Below are positions 11,901 through 24,446 of a stretch of 62,409 bases of DNA, one piece after another; the first letter of the stretch is position 1; each line of letters opens with the position of its first letter. The stretch comes from Collybiopsis luxurians FD-317 M1 (Eukaryota > Basidiomycota > Agaricomycetes > Agaricales > Omphalotaceae): the NCBI GenBank assembly GCA_000827265.1, contig KN834760.1:999647-1062055 (forward strand), read 5' to 3'. A program made the translations under genes and the position numbers. Under the pieces are notes generated by a model. It searched no databases and was not told the origin of the DNA. It worked only from the letters and a program-made list of their open reading frames with translations.

Positions 11901-13605
11901 ATGAATCTGACTCAAGTTGTTCAGGTTTAAAACTGAGGAGATTACCTATAAGGACTTATTGGAAACTTTTAGGGAATGATTCAGGGACAAACTCTGAGTT
12001 ACCTATAAGAGAAACTGCAATTTGAAAGAGAATTATTTTTAGATGATTTCATATTAAATGGTAAATATTATTTTTGAGTAGTATAAATACAGTTGTTAGT
12101 CTACTGTTTAATCAAGTAACCTTTGGACTGTTGTGGCCTCTGTGTGAAGTGTTTGATTATTTTCCTTGCCTGGAACATGGTTGTATACCTGCCATGATTA
12201 GTGGTTGAGTTGCTCCTGCATTTTTGATAAAATCTACTTAAGCCTAAAACCTTTGACATATATTTTCATTGAGATGTTGAAAAGTTGACAAATAGTTTCT
12301 TGTTGTAGAACAACTTGGAACATTTGAAAAATACAGATCATTACCTCTTCAAATAGTTGAAGTTTTGACAACAAAAGGATCAATCAGGTTAACTGAATTG
12401 TCCTGGTATTGCAGAATCTTTGACAACACACCCCTTGCACCTTTAACAAGAACAAACCTCATTAGCATCTACAGAAGAGCTGTGATGCTCTTCATGACAA
12501 AGTCTTCTACTTGTGCAACTTGATCATCAACCCCTCCACACCTGCATGGGATGTTGCAACTTATGAACTTGAACTGCAATTGGCAAAAGAGAATTTGATG
12601 AAAATGGAAGTGTGTGTAGCAAAGAAAGAGCAAGATTTGGGAGCATCCAGCAATGATGCTGTTTGCCACTTGCTGAACAGTACCTATCTCAACAAGTGCA
12701 TGAATGCACTGGCCCTACTGATGCAGATTCAGGAATGCCTATGCAGTAGAAAATTTGAGCTTGATCAACTGGAACAATCATACCAAAAGCAACAAAGCAG
12801 TAAGTCCTTCTTGCAAGCCTCCCTTTGAACATAAACCTAACTTTGGTCTTATCTTATTTTACCAGAACAATGTATCAATGAGCACACACAAGACTCTGTG
12901 AGGCAATGAGAGCCAGCCATTGCCATCCTGGTGCACAAGTATAACACTTATTGTGAGGAATTGAAGTGCCCTATCAACCAGTGTAAAGCTCCACAATCTG
13001 CCATTGTGCTGAAACCTATTGACCTTGATAACCTCTTCAATCTTGATGCCAATGATGATATTTGGTTAGACATAGGGTTTGGTTATGATGAAGATACTGC
13101 TCCCCCATTTTAGTTATCTAATGAACAAGTATGAAATGGCATTAGAGCATTACTGGACTGGGATCAGTGCACAGAAGAGCAGCAATACCACCTGGCAGAG
13201 AGAGATGCAATGCAGGAGTGGTTTAGTGAAGAATGGCATGTAGTTAATGCAGGAACAAGGAGCAAGGGTATGATTTGTTCCTGGAGGCATTTTGAATTGC
13301 CAGATCCCAATCTCAAGTACCAGCTCAAATTACAAAAACAATGGTTATGCCGATTGTATGCAACTTGGGAATGGGCATTTGTGGGTGTTCCAGCCAGTGA
13401 TGAGCTACCCGCATGGGGACCATTGGAGGAGGAGGTTTTTCAGGTGTGTGGTGAGCTGGTGCTTGGTGGAGGTATAGATGCAGCAGATGAAGAAGGATTT
13501 GATGTTGAATTTGAGGCTGAAGCTGATGGATTGCTTACTGAACACTTGGATAGTTTGCAAGTTACACGGAACTATCAAGAGATGCAGAGTGAAGATTCTT
13601 TGTAA
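9000..13605 (+). pseudogene. KDZ transposase relic, CxC1 type
   Basis: Conserved pieces of a CxC1-type KDZ transposase occur in the correct order on the plus strand. These are an N-terminal segment ending VMLPSKHCSKCQK near 9,330, CRLFPCAPVFPSLAVD near 9,625-9,670, a RCLLCFGG Cys motif near 10,170, and the first catalytic block near 10,270-10,300. The second block YDIVCQLHWSCIKWG is near 10,625, followed by FHAFGHQWPCQIIYH near 10,710 and EGEGAERLWHSLSQLI near 10,800. The coiled C-terminal part includes RKFELDQLEQSYQKQ near 12,760, DANDDIWLDIGF near 13,050 and LKYQLKLQKQWLCRLY near 13,315. KDZ proteins are cut-and-paste DDE transposases. In this copy the first catalytic Asp appears as Asn (AAT at 10,283-10,285), while the second Asp and the Glu remain. 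Stops and frameshifts are frequent, and 11,170-12,480 is hardly coding, so the gene is dead. Confidence 0.88.
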
Positions 13606-14224
13606 CCATTGCATTTGGTATCATGATGTAAATTTTATTTCTAGGCATTGATTTGTTATATCTCATTTGTGTGCAATAAGTGAAGTTCTTGGGCAAATGG
13701 GCAGCCGCCTCAGTAAGCAATGATATGAGGGGCAGCAGCTTACACATTGAGGTATACATTACATCAGTAACTTGTTCATTAAATATACATAAATATATAA
13801 TTGAATTATTATTGAAATTATTGGAAAGAAGCTGGCAGCTGCCAAAGATGCAAGCTGGGCAGAATGCCCTAATTTGAACCTTCTTAGGGCAATATCATGT
13901 AAGGCAAATATTATCCTAAGTAGGTCACTTTGGGTGGCTGCCTGAAGTGTCTGATTGGGTTAAGAGTGGTTCTTTGCAAAGCTCACAACTAGCTGAGAAC
14001 ACACTTATTACTGGACTTGTACATGCCATGCACACAGCACAATGGCCCACATCCCACAAGTTTATTTACAGCCAGACAAAAATGGTAAAATGTGGGAAAA
14101 ATTGTGCAAAAAATTACATATCTACCAGTGCTTTTTACACATGAAAAAGGCACTGCAAAATTAATTATTTAATACCTTTTACTAGCTCAATATTAATTGT
14201 TTAACACTAGAAAAAAATTTGGTA
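13606..14224. other. Intergenic, AT-rich
   Basis: The region is AT-rich with no recognisable gene. It may contain the 3' end of the KDZ element, but no terminal inverted repeat could be matched by eye. Confidence 0.4.
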
Positions 14225-14290
14225 AAATTCATAGTAAAATTAATATATTACTAGGCCTTTACAGACAATAAATATTGAACTGTTGGGAGT
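14225..14290. repeat. Short dispersed repeat, copy B
   Basis: TATATTACTAGGCC followed by TTTACAGACAATAA matches the segment at the left edge of the window. It directly adjoins the pol fragment of a minus-strand Gypsy relic. Confidence 0.45.
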
Positions 14291-14433
14291 GATGGGTAAC
14301 ACCGGGACCCTCCAGGGGACATGCTCAATCACTGGCATCTCCACAGGTGAGAAATATTCCTGTTTTAACTGACCTTTTTCCTGTTCTATCCATGCAAACA
14401 CTTTTTCATATAGCATCATCAAATGATGGACAG

Positions 14434-14545
14434 CAGGAGGGTGAGGGTGAGGGTGAGAAGGGTGGTAGGGATGAGGAGGGACAGAAGGAGGGTGGGGGTA
14501 CTAAAGGGGCAGGAGAAGAGGCTGGATGAGGGTGAGGAGAAGCAG
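14434..14545. repeat. GGGTGA/GGAGGG low-complexity tract
   Basis: Purine-rich plus strand with repeated GAGGGT and GGAGGG units lies directly upstream (in plus coordinates) of the old Gypsy pol fragment. A 60-codon Glu/Gly open frame across it is only a composition effect. Confidence 0.7.
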
Positions 14546-14689
14546 GGTAAAAGTGATTAGCTACCAATATACCATTTTTAGAGTTATGAAATGAGATATT
14601 GTTCTATTTAATATTATAAAATTATGAGATTTATAACCTGATTGAAAATTAATGACTTTTCTAAGGCTTTGAGATTTTTCCAGAGTTGC

Positions 14690-14960
14690 CCAAGGTTTCT
14701 CAGGCTCTCTCAGGCTCCCCCAGGCAACCCCCAGGCTTTCCCAGGCTTCCTCAGGTTTTCCCAGGCTATGTCAGGCTTTCTCAGGGATTCACCAAGGCTA
14801 CTTGAGGCTCTACCAAAGCATTTAAAAGAGCTTTTATGAACCCTAAAAGGCCACAGGATTTGGGGAGCATCCCCTGGCTACCCTGGCACTCTGGCCATCT
14901 AGGCCTCCCTGGCAGCCTCCAGAGCCCTTGAGGTACTGTACCATTCCAATCAGTTTGGAA
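14690..14960. repeat. CCCAGGCTT-type degenerate short tandem repeats
   Basis: Units of about 10-12 bp such as CTCAGGCTCTC, CCCAGGCTTTC and CCTCAGGTTTTC recur from 14,690 to about 14,810 and continue in looser form to 14,935. They resemble the CAGGTT arrays at 3.6-4.35 kb. The patch lies inside the minus-strand Gypsy relic. Confidence 0.7.
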
Positions 14961-15600
14961 AATTCCCATGATAAGCGCCCAAAAATTAATTCAAAAAAAA
15001 TCTGAAAAATCAAAAGAAAATTATTGGCAGGGTCTTTGAAAATCAGCTGTGACCTGTGACTGCTGAGCTGAGTGAAATGGTACAGTATCTCCTACTAGCC
15101 TAGGCAAAGGGGATTTTTTCCAGATGACCCTCCTCTTACTTACCAAAATTGTTAAAGAATACCTAATAGGGATCTGCCACTGTGCTCAAAGTATTGACAA
15201 GATACAATGGTTTCCCTTCATTGAGCATAGTACCATTGACCCCAATCCTATGGCTAGTAACACTGTCTTTCACCTTCCTTCAGTAATTGGGTGCTATTGC
15301 AAGTAAGTCATCCTGTTAAATAGATACCAGGCTTGCAAGGCTAGCTTGTACCACACAGTTCACTGCAGCTTTGGTCTCAATGGGAGCTTGATATTGATAA
15401 TTCCTACTTTTCTCCTTAGTTGGAGCTCCAGTGGACTGTTCCTGTGGTGGAATATAATTATCCAGTAATTTCCCAATGACATTTGGTAGTTTAATAGGTA
15501 GTTGATTCTTGGAGGGGATGGTCTTCAAAGTCTCAGAGTCTACTCAATTGTCAGGAAAGTTCCTTGACTTGGGAGGCACAGACTGTAATTGCAAAGGGTT

Positions 15601-17699
15601 TTTAATTAGCCAGCTCTAGTGAGACAGTAAGTGTAACCAGGTTTGCAAGAGTGCATTGTCAAAGATTCTGCAAAATGGATAATATATTTTTATAATCAAT
15701 TGCAACTCCACTAGTACAGTCTAACCAGAAATCTCTATGCTTGACAGACTACTTGGTCCAGGTAGAGGGGCATAAAGGTTGCAGAAGATATATGAATCTC
15801 CAACTTGATAACCACAAGGCTGGTGATAGGCCTAGCAAATGACAAGTGGTATACAACAGCAAGGTCAGCAACAGGCTGACAAACAACAAGCTGTACTAAA
15901 TGAATGAGAGCATTGCTCAAGTTGCAGATAGTCTGCAGTACTGTCCAACAGTAGACCAAAGTACTGGGCAAAGTATAGGTGAGACTCAAGTGTCTGAACT
16001 GATGGGGTGCTGGAGAACTTCTTTGTTCTGGTACTCTACTCTGTACTTATACTAAGCTAAGAGTTGAGAACTGTACAACCATAATGTCAGAAATACATGT
16101 ACAAACTTGTGCAAGTGTCCCAATCTAGAAATCAACATCCAATAAACCCAAAGTCCATAGGAAAATAATCCTTCTATGCCTCCTTCTGGAAACCCAATCC
16201 TGCAGTTCCAAGTAACTGTCATGTTTCATCCTGACCATCCCCATATGTTGGAATAATCCTTTATTCTGCTAACAATGCATGCCTGTGGCAATCTCAGACT
16301 ATTTGTCCAACTGTACTGACTGTCCTCCCATTTTAGCCTCCACAGATATTCAATTCTCTTCATTACTGACTGATACTACACTTCTCCAACACTTGTGCCA
16401 TCAATTTCCCAATACTTCAACAAGTACTTAGTATGGTAGATGTCAGAGCTGGCCTTAGCCTGTAGTTTTGGACTAAGCATACTTCTTCTGATCCTTGATC
16501 TGGACCTTCACTGAGACTTCAGCTAGCCTCTCCCATTCTCAGCACTTTGAGTACCACATCCCAAAACAATACAGCACTGAGCTTGTCACTCCTCAAGCCA
16601 CTGGAGTAAGTTCCATCAAGTCATTCCAGTTCATTCAATCCTTGGGTATATCAGAGTAATGCAGGCTCATCAAAATTTCTGTATAAGGTACAGGTGGGTC
16701 TGCTAGCCTTGATGAGCTAGGTACAGTAGTTTAGATAGCTGTCTGGCACTTGGACCAATACTTGGTACTAAGGATCAACAGTACAATACAACAGGTAGTG
16801 CAGTTCTGCACCTATCATGATATCCAACACATGTATTGGTCAATCAGTTTGCAGTCAGCTAAGACAGGATTTGTCAAATTTGAATCTGACAGAATGGATA
16901 TCCAGTAAACAAGCTGTAAATGCATCAAAATTCCATCCATCAATAATTGTTTGCAGTTACCCAAAGTGAGTTAAGGAGCCTTACAGGGGGCAACTACCTG
17001 ATCTCATGAGCAAGACTTTGGTATGTACTAGGAATTCAATAGTATACATAGACCTTTATAAGGTACAATGTATTATTTTGAGAGATTAATGCAGCCATAT
17101 ATTTCCTCCAACTGGAAAAATACCTTGTGGCCTAGGTTTTACTGGTGAGACTAAGATATCCTTGGTATGACTGGGCCAACCAGGAGACCCTGGTGTCATG
17201 GGTTCCCTCATGAAGCAGAGGGACACCCCCCCCATCCTCTGGAAACTGAGGTTATAAAAGACAATCTGAGTTTCTTCTGCATTATTTAAGAAATCTTTTA
17301 TTGCCTTCAAGCCATGATAGAGTAACTTGTAATGCCTGAGGATTCTGTGGAGGAAAAATTGTAGCCTTGATTGTATAAACATAATCCTGCAGTGATTCAC
17401 TTCTAACTCAAAGCAACTGATGAATGTGTAAATAAGTCCACTTCCCGGACAATCATTAAATTAACTTGTTGGACTCCTGAAGACTGTGGTTGTTATGAAA
17501 AGTTCTTTATGGGATACACCACAGGACCAACACTCTTTGACTAGCCTAATATACACTGACTGCTCTATTTTCTGGTTAGAAAGAGAGTAAGAACATACCA
17601 ATGCTGTGTCCACACAATGCTGCATAGACACTACATCAAACCTGCAGCACTCAGTTATACAGCAGGGGAGGTTATAGTCTTCCAATTTTTAATGTCCAA
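15601..17699. other. CpG-poor intergenic or decayed repeat DNA
   Basis: There are no long or recognisable genes. A 104-codon minus-strand frame at 17,086-17,400 and a 74-codon one at 17,461-17,685 show no family signature. The stretch could hold the decayed gag and LTR of the minus-strand Gypsy relic, but I could not align an LTR to it by eye. Confidence 0.4.
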
Positions 17700-18071
17700 T
17701 GTCGTGCTCCCTGCACCCCTGTGCATGTAGCACGACAAGTTCACCACAACAGTGAACTTGGAAAATGGTTAATCCATGGTCAACGACATTCCGATCAATA
17801 ATACTTACTGATATAGGAATTCACTTACTTAGTTTAGATACTCGTACAGTTTTTCACTCAGCCGTCTCGTGCGGTTGAGTTTCACTTGGACATTTGGCTC
17901 CTGAATGTAGTATATTTATTCTGACTTACCACATATTTAATGTACGATTTCGCCTATAGAAAATTAATTAATTAACTTTTCCCTTTCCCTCTTCCTCTCT
18001 AAACCTCGGAACACCTCATCGCACTCTATCTAGCTCCGGTTTTTTCCCTCTAAACTGTGAGCAAGTACAAT
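17700..18071 (+). repeat. Left (5') LTR
   Basis: It starts TGTCGTGCTCCCTG and aligns without gaps to 25,279-25,650. The exact 3' end is uncertain by one or two bases, because both copies read on to ATA. Of 16 differences from the right LTR, 13 are at CpG positions, and at 12 of these the left copy has TpG or CpA where the right has CpG. Confidence 0.95.
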
Positions 18072-18075
18072 ATCT

Positions 18076-18093
18076 TGGAGCCCACCATGAGGG
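18076..18093 (+). promoter_or_regulatory. Probable primer binding site
   Basis: TGGAGCCCACCATGAGGG starts with TGG, the complement of the CCA end of a tRNA, four to five bases after the LTR. Which tRNA primes it was not determined. Confidence 0.5.
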
Positions 18094-18234
18094 AGGCATC
18101 CATTCGGGTTTGAGACCCCTCAATAGGCCTATACAACAGCCAACCCACATCGTCCAGGACTACGAAACCGTTTGACTGTAGAAGAAGAAGTGCTATTAGC
18201 ACAGTTCTACAGAGGTGAAGTCCAGTTCAATTTT

Positions 18235-19758
18235 ATGGACCTTTTGCTGCCTATTGAGAGTACCGAAGCAGCTCATAACAACTTATCCCCTTTGCACGAG
18301 GAAGCTGGTGAATCAGAATACCAGTCCTATCCTGCTAACCCTGATACCACAATCTATATAACACCTCGTACTTCACCAACCAACTCTATTCTACCCTCAC
18401 CTCAAACATCAAGACATATTTTCCCAACGAGTAACCCTATATTCTTGACTATGTCTACACCTACACCCCTACCAGCGCGCAACAAATGTTCCGCCCCGAA
18501 GTTTGATCCGGACTTCGAGGAGCAACTTCCAATCTTCTTTGGGGAATTTGAAGCTGCAGCCAAAGCGGCAGCAATCCATAACGACCCAGAGAAGATGAAG
18601 AAAGAAGTGCTTCAGTATGTAGATGCAAAGACTATGAGGTTCTGGAGGTCCCTTCTGACCTTCAAGGACGACACTAAGTCATGGGATGAGTTCAAGACAG
18701 AAGTCCTTGAAAATTATCCCGATGCTCTGCAACAAACAGATGCTACTACCGCGGACCTAGACAAGGTAATTGAAACCTATAGGAAGTCAGGTATAAGCAA
18801 CAGCAAAGAGTTGGGAAAATACCATTGGGAATTTTCAGTAGTTTCCAACTCGCTGGTCAAAAATGGAATCATCTCTGGTGTACAAGCTGCGAAGAGCTAT
18901 GTGTCTGTATTCCTGGAGTCGATTTGATCGCGCTTGGATACACGTTTGCAGGTCCAGTTCCCGAACAAGAAGAAAGGAGAAGCCTATACTTTGACTCAGC
19001 TCAAATCTTCTGTTGACTATCTGCTATCCGACGCATCTATCCCCACCTCTATGGCAAATTTTAGTATAGGGGATCATTCCTCGGTCCCCGTATCAGCCAT
19101 TACAGCATCGGTTCCAATAAAATCTGAACCCTCTGATACTCTGCTATCCCTCCAAGAAGAAGTTTTGTCGCTAAAGCAAATGGTTCAGCAGTTGATAAAG
19201 GAAAGACGCAGCAAGTCGGACAAGACCTGTACCTGCCCCTAGGATGGGTGCACCAGTAGATCACTGCAAGATTGCCCAGACCTGAAGGAATGGGTAGCGA
19301 AAGGACGGATAGAGCAAAACACTCGTGGATATGTTAAACTCGTAGGTGGAAAAGATTTGCCTAAGGAAGAACGTTATCAAAAGGGCACAGTAAAAGAGCA
19401 GTTCGAGAAATACTTCGAAGACCACCCTACTGCAAAAACCTGGATCCTTGATATCCCATCTGCACCTGAACCCACCCTTCAAAGGGAGCTAGCTGGTATA
19501 AACCTTAGTCAACATACCCCATACATGCTGCGAGGATATCAAGGACCTACTATGCTATCAAGAACTGCGACGTTCGTGCTTCAAGGTACGGATGAAGAGG
19601 CAGCTGTAAATGAGTTAATCCTTAAAATGGAAACTCGTCAATCGGCGAAGGAGCCGAGAACCTCGACGTCGTCTTTGCAATCTTTGTCTGTACCGAATAA
19701 GTCCAGAAACCATTCGAGCGAGGAAGATCCCGAGCCTTCAGTGAGTGTTCCTGGTTGA
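18235..19758 (+). pseudogene. Gypsy gag (capsid and zinc-knuckle remnant)
   Basis: The gag reading frame encodes the retroelement capsid that packages the RNA. It starts somewhere between the ATG near 18,236 and the ATG at 18,451 that begins MSTPTPLPARN. The capsid core shows QLPIFFGEFEAAAKAA and MRFWRSLLTFKDD. A TGA at 18,925 breaks the frame and it resumes as a charged region with FPNKKKGEAYTLTQL. A Cys-rich segment TCTCP...C...DCPDLKEW near 19,230-19,285 looks like a zinc-knuckle remnant, with a TAG at 19,240 inside it. A further TGA at 19,756 ends the next segment, but homology continues directly into the protease part. Downstream, SRNYRYHAPIETEA near 19,865 is conserved with the old relic at 15.4 kb. 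Confidence 0.8.
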
Positions 19759-20607
19759 CAACCCGTTCCAAGCAAACCACCGAAGCCAGTAATCGGCAAA
19801 TTACCAAATAACTATGTTCCTCCACAAGAACGATCAGTTGGAACACCTGCTAAAGAAGACAGTAGGAACTACCGGTACCATGCCCCAATCGAGACAGAAG
19901 CAGCGTTACAACAAGTCATACAAGCAGGGTTAATGAGTATGGTATCTATTCGCCAAGAGGACTTGCTCGCCATTGCACCCGACTATAGATGGAAGGTAAA
20001 AGATAGTGTTACGAGCCAACGAATTGGCATTGATGGTGGAATGCTAGATGAAGTCAAACCATCATTCCTCGTTAATGCGCCAGCGACTCCGAAAGACCCC
20101 TATTCAGTCTTCTTTAATGATTTCGGCAATTCAGAAGAAGGGGACAGTTTTTATGTGGCGAAGGATTCACATAGCATTCGAGGAATCAATGCTACAATTG
20201 GTGAGCATACGGTCCACTGTGTTCTCGACAGTGGATGCAGTATTGTGGCCATGTCCGATGCTGCGTGTAACACGTTGGGCATAGTGTTTGACCCAGAACA
20301 AAAAATCCCCCTGCAAAGCGCAAACAGTTCAACCGATTGGTCTAGGGGTCTTGCAAAAGATGTACTGTTCCGTTTTGGGGATGTACTTGCATTTCTTCAG
20401 GTCCAGGTGGTAGATTCTCCGGCCTACAATTTCCTTTTAGGGCGCCCATTCGAGATTTTAATGCAGGCAAATGTACGGAATTTCCTCTCAGGTGATCAAC
20501 ACCTGTCCCTCACCGACCCGAATACCCACAAAACCGTTACAATCCCGACACTCCCAAGAGATTACCCTCGATTTAAAAAGGGAGAAGGTCGGGAGAGGAG
20601 GAAATGA
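19759..20607 (+). pseudogene. Gypsy aspartic protease region
   Basis: This segment processes the gag-pol polyprotein in an active element. The protease signature HCVLDSGCSIVAMSDAA lies at about 20,215-20,265 with the catalytic DSG triplet at 20,228-20,236, followed by FLLGRPFEILMQANVR, the hydrophobic-LGR motif usual in retroelement proteases. The open frame runs without a stop from 19,759 to 20,605. After it, the linker to the reverse transcriptase has TGA codons at 20,605, 20,739 and 21,066. Confidence 0.85.
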
Positions 20608-22718
20608 AGAAGGTGTTGGTGAAGGAGTTACTCACGCCAAACCCTACTCCTTCACTCTCCAATTTTAATGGTTTGGCGGATGGGGAAGAGGTGGCAGTTG
20701 TGTTTGAGTCCGATCACATGTCGCAATGTCTGTCCATCTGAGATACCCTATCCCTGTCACTGATATCCAGTTCTCTGGGCATATCACCTTGCAGAGATAA
20801 AGTTAACCTTTCCTTCCTCCACGCGCACGCTTATTTTAATTATAGCGAAACTACTTACAATTCTTTTATACAGTGCGCCGCTATTTCGGGAAATGATCCC
20901 GTCGAAAGCACCATAGATGCTGTGTCCTATAATCGTACACGATTGGGCCAGTACCTACCATCTCTACCATTTAATCTTCATCACTTACCTGCTATCCCCA
21001 ACAATAATTCTCCAGTCATTCCCATTTATGCTGCATCTAAGAAACGCTACAAACCTGTAAACCGATGAACCTACCCCATCCCAGCAACCCTACCAGAGAA
21101 ATTCCGAATTATCCGCCATTTCCCATCTGATCCTCTCGAGAGGATGCCAATGTTAAATCCAAACCCCCCTCCCTTCACTCCAACTGGCCGATACACGCAG
21201 GAACAGAAAGAATATATTGATTCTGTTCATGATCATGAATTCCTTTGGCCTGACAAAATGGTCGCTGTCCATCATTTGATGATGCTACATGAGAGAGCAT
21301 TCGCATGGACAGAACAGGAAAAGGGTCAGTTAAAACAGGAATATTTCCCACCTGTAGAAATGCCAGTGATTGAGCATGTCCCCTGGAGGGTTCCGGCATT
21401 ACCCATTCCGCCGGGGTTAATGGACCAGGTAGTGGAAATAGTATGGGAAAAGATCTGAACGGGAATTTACAAGCCTTCTAGCTCATCTTACCAGACCTGC
21501 TGGTTTGCAGTTGTAAAGAAGGATGGCAAGTCACTACAATTAGTACACAATCCCCAGCCCTTGAATGCCATTACAATCCGTGATTCCGTGATCCCACCTA
21601 TTCTTGAACACCTAGCCGAGTCCTACGCATGCAGAGCAGTCCTGGCTACACTGGACGTGTACATTGGGTATGACGAGCGCCTGCTTGCTATCACCTCCAG
21701 AGATTATACAACATTTCAAACACCCTTAGGGGCACTACGTCTTACATCCATTCCAATGGGCTGGACGAATTCGCTTCAAGTTTTTCATGGCGACATTACC
21801 TACATATTCCAACCAGAAATTCCTGAATACACTATACCATATGTCGACGATGTAAATGTCAAAGGCCCTCCTACCCAATATGAACTCCCTGACGGCGGTT
21901 ACGAAACAATTGCCGAGAACAACAGTATATGCCGCTTCATATGGGAGCATCTACAAACTCTCAACCGCATCCTCACTCGTATGACATATGCGGGCAGCAC
22001 CTTTTCAGGTAAAAAGACGCTCATTGCGGTTGCAGAAGCCGTGATTACCGGCCATCTATGCACCTATGAAGGTCGACTACCTGACTGTTCCCGAGTTGAA
22101 AAGATTATTAACTGGGGACCGCTCCTGCGCTTAACCAATGTACGAGCCTTTCTAGGCACTGTCAGACTCTGCAGAATGTTCATCGAGAACTTCTCAGGAA
22201 TAGCCGAGCCACTTGTGTGTCTGATGCGCAAGGATATCCCCTTCCAATTCAGCAGTGAGGAAGCCCACGCTCAGCAGGTCCTCAAAAATGCTGTCGCTAC
22301 TTCTTCAGCGATTCGACCGTTAAATTATGGCAACGGGGCTGTCATCATTTTGGCAGTTGACACCTGTAACATTTGCATTGGCTTTGTCCTGATGCAACTT
22401 GATGAACGTGACCCGGTTATCCATTACATTAATCAGTTCGGGTCTATCACTCTTACTCTACGCGAGGCTTCATACAGCCAGGCTAAGTTGGAACTGTATG
22501 GCCTGTTCTGTGCTTTACGATCTGTTCATTTATGGATTGTTGGAGCACCTAACTTTGTCGTTGAAGTTGACGCTCTGTACATCCAAGGGATGATTAACAA
22601 TCCCGATATTCAGCCAAACGCCACTGTCAATAGGTGGATAGCAGGTATCCTGTTATTTAGTTTCACAATGGTCCACGTTCCATCTGAACGAATCGCTGCC
22701 GATGGGATGTCGAGATGA
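20608..22718 (+). pseudogene. Gypsy reverse transcriptase and RNase H
   Basis: After a linker, the RT begins with KKDGKSLQLVHNPQPLNA near 21,520 and continues with FQTPLGALRLTSIPMGW near 21,715-21,765. The catalytic YVDD is at 21,840-21,851. The RNase H part follows with ILAVDTCNICIGFVLMQ near 22,350, KLELYGLFCALRSVHLW near 22,485, and VEVDALYIQGMINN. RT copies RNA to DNA and RNase H removes the RNA. TGA codons interrupt at 21,456 and 22,716; the 385-codon stretch from 21,561 is intact. All named catalytic residues seem present. Confidence 0.9.
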
Positions 22719-24332
22719 ACCCCACAGCTTGACGATCCAATAGAAGACATTGATGACTTCGAGGACTGGATTGACCAAGCTAACGGGTTTATGCATTTCA
22801 TCAATCCGTCACCATTCCAACCTTTGTCACTCAACTCAATTGCAATATTTCCCATGTTCGGAACAGAGTCAATTGCGTCAACACCGATTCCCTCTTCACC
22901 AGATCCTGATCCTACTCCCTACGAAGTTGTCCCACGTTCACACCGCGCTCAGCAAACCGACTCCCGGCTGGACTCAGTCCATCACTATCTGGAAATGTTG
23001 GAACGTCCTCCAGATCTCTCGGATGCACAATATACTTCTTTCATACGATACTGCCTCCAATTCTTTGTGGATGAGCATAGCAGGCTCTGGCAAAAAGACT
23101 CTCAAGGCCGTCATCGCGTAGTAATCCCTCAAGCCCGCCATATTGCTATTATTCGTCAAGCACACGATAGGATGGGACATAAGGGAGTATGGGCAACATC
23201 TGCTAGTATCAGGGAAAGGTTCTGGTGGCCAAGACTAGGCGACGACATAAAGTGGTACATCCGTACTTGTCATCTGTGTCAACTCCGGCAAACTACGAAG
23301 CTGCGTATCCCTCCTGTGGTTGCAGAACCACTGTCCTTGTTTTCAAAATGTTATATGGACATAATGGAGATGCCTAAATCAGGGGGTTTTAAATATCTCG
23401 TCCATGGTTGTTGCTCCTCGTCAGCATACCCAGAGTTTCGCAAACTCCATTGACAGACTGGGGAAGCAATTGTGACATGGATCTTTGAAGACATTCTATG
23501 CCGTTGGGGAACTCTACAGGAGATCGTGACGGACAATGGCTCTCCATTTTTATTGGCTCTCAATATTCTTTCAAAACGATACGGAATCCGACATATTACT
23601 ATATCAGCATACAACTCCCAAGCCGCTGGAGTGATCGAACGGAAGCATTATGACGTATGCGAGAGCCTGGTCAAGGCAGCAGATGGTAACGCAATGGCTT
23701 GGTCACCACAGGCTCATTCAGTATTCTGGGCTGAGCGTGTAACTCCTCGCCGTTCGGTCGGTGTAAGCCCCTTTTACCTCGCACACGGCTTCTATCCAGT
23801 TCTCCCTCTTGATATCGAGGAAGTTTTGTATCTCCTTCCAGCGCCTCATTCCACTCTGTCCACTATGGATTTGCTAGCCCGGCGTGCTCGGGAACTACAA
23901 AAACATCTTACGGACCTCGAAAGTATGCGTAAAAAGATATACAAAAACCGTCTCAACTGGGTTCATAAGCTCGAACTCAACCATCGCCGTTCCGTCAGAC
24001 AGTTTGAATTTTCTTTAGGCGACTTGGTTATCATACGGAACACTCGCATTGAAAAGGGTTTATCGGCAAAAAACCGTATGCGCTATATGGGACCGCTCGT
24101 GGTGATTCGCCAAAATAGGGGTGGTGCCTATATAGTTGCTGAACTGGACGGAACAGTTTGGCGTCGCCCTGTTGGTGCCTTTCGGGTTCTCCCTTATTTT
24201 TCATGGTTATCTCTGCCTCTGCCCGATTTAGAAGACTTCCTTGACCTATCAACTACGGAGCTCGCACAAATCGATGAGTTGGAGGCAGACGACGTCGATA
24301 CCGATTCGCCGCCAGAAGACTTCGCTGAGTAG
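22719..24332 (+). pseudogene. Gypsy integrase
   Basis: Integrase inserts the cDNA. The N-terminal HHCC zinc domain reads HDRMGHKGVW...CHLCQLRQT at about 23,163-23,300. The catalytic triad is at Asp 23,358-23,360, Asp 23,532-23,534 (in IVTDNGSPF) and Glu 23,637-23,639 (in GVIERKHYDV), giving the D-D-35-E spacing of retroviral-type integrases. A TGA at 23,451 lies between the first and second Asp. The C-terminal part has an SH3-like segment (MGPLVVIRQNRGGAYIVAEL) and an acidic tail ending at 24,332. No chromodomain is evident. Confidence 0.92.
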
Positions 24333-24446
24333 TCATTTCTGTTCCGTTTAGTCTCTTTCATTTCAATTTTCCATTCATATTCACTATGTTTTTCTATTTC
24401 TCGTTGCATTAATTCGTTCCAAGTTGCCTCATTTCATGCTTCCACT

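Larger units (their letters stand above)
14296..15600 (-). pseudogene. Old Gypsy relic, same family as the 17.7-25.65 kb element
   Basis: Two blocks on the minus strand match the young element to the right. The block at about 15,600-15,110 contains QDDLLAIAPNY and the following KVKDSVTS and VFFNNFGK, matching gag/protease positions 19,790-20,140 of the young element. The block at about 14,440-14,296 contains KGQLKQEYFSPVEMPVIEHV, matching the segment before the reverse transcriptase at 21,260-21,405. The order gag then pol on the minus strand is correct for one element. The nucleotide match is close, but CpG sites of the young copy appear as TpG or CpA here. The region between the blocks is shortened and holds GA-rich and CAGGCT repeat patches. 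Stops interrupt every block. Confidence 0.85.
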
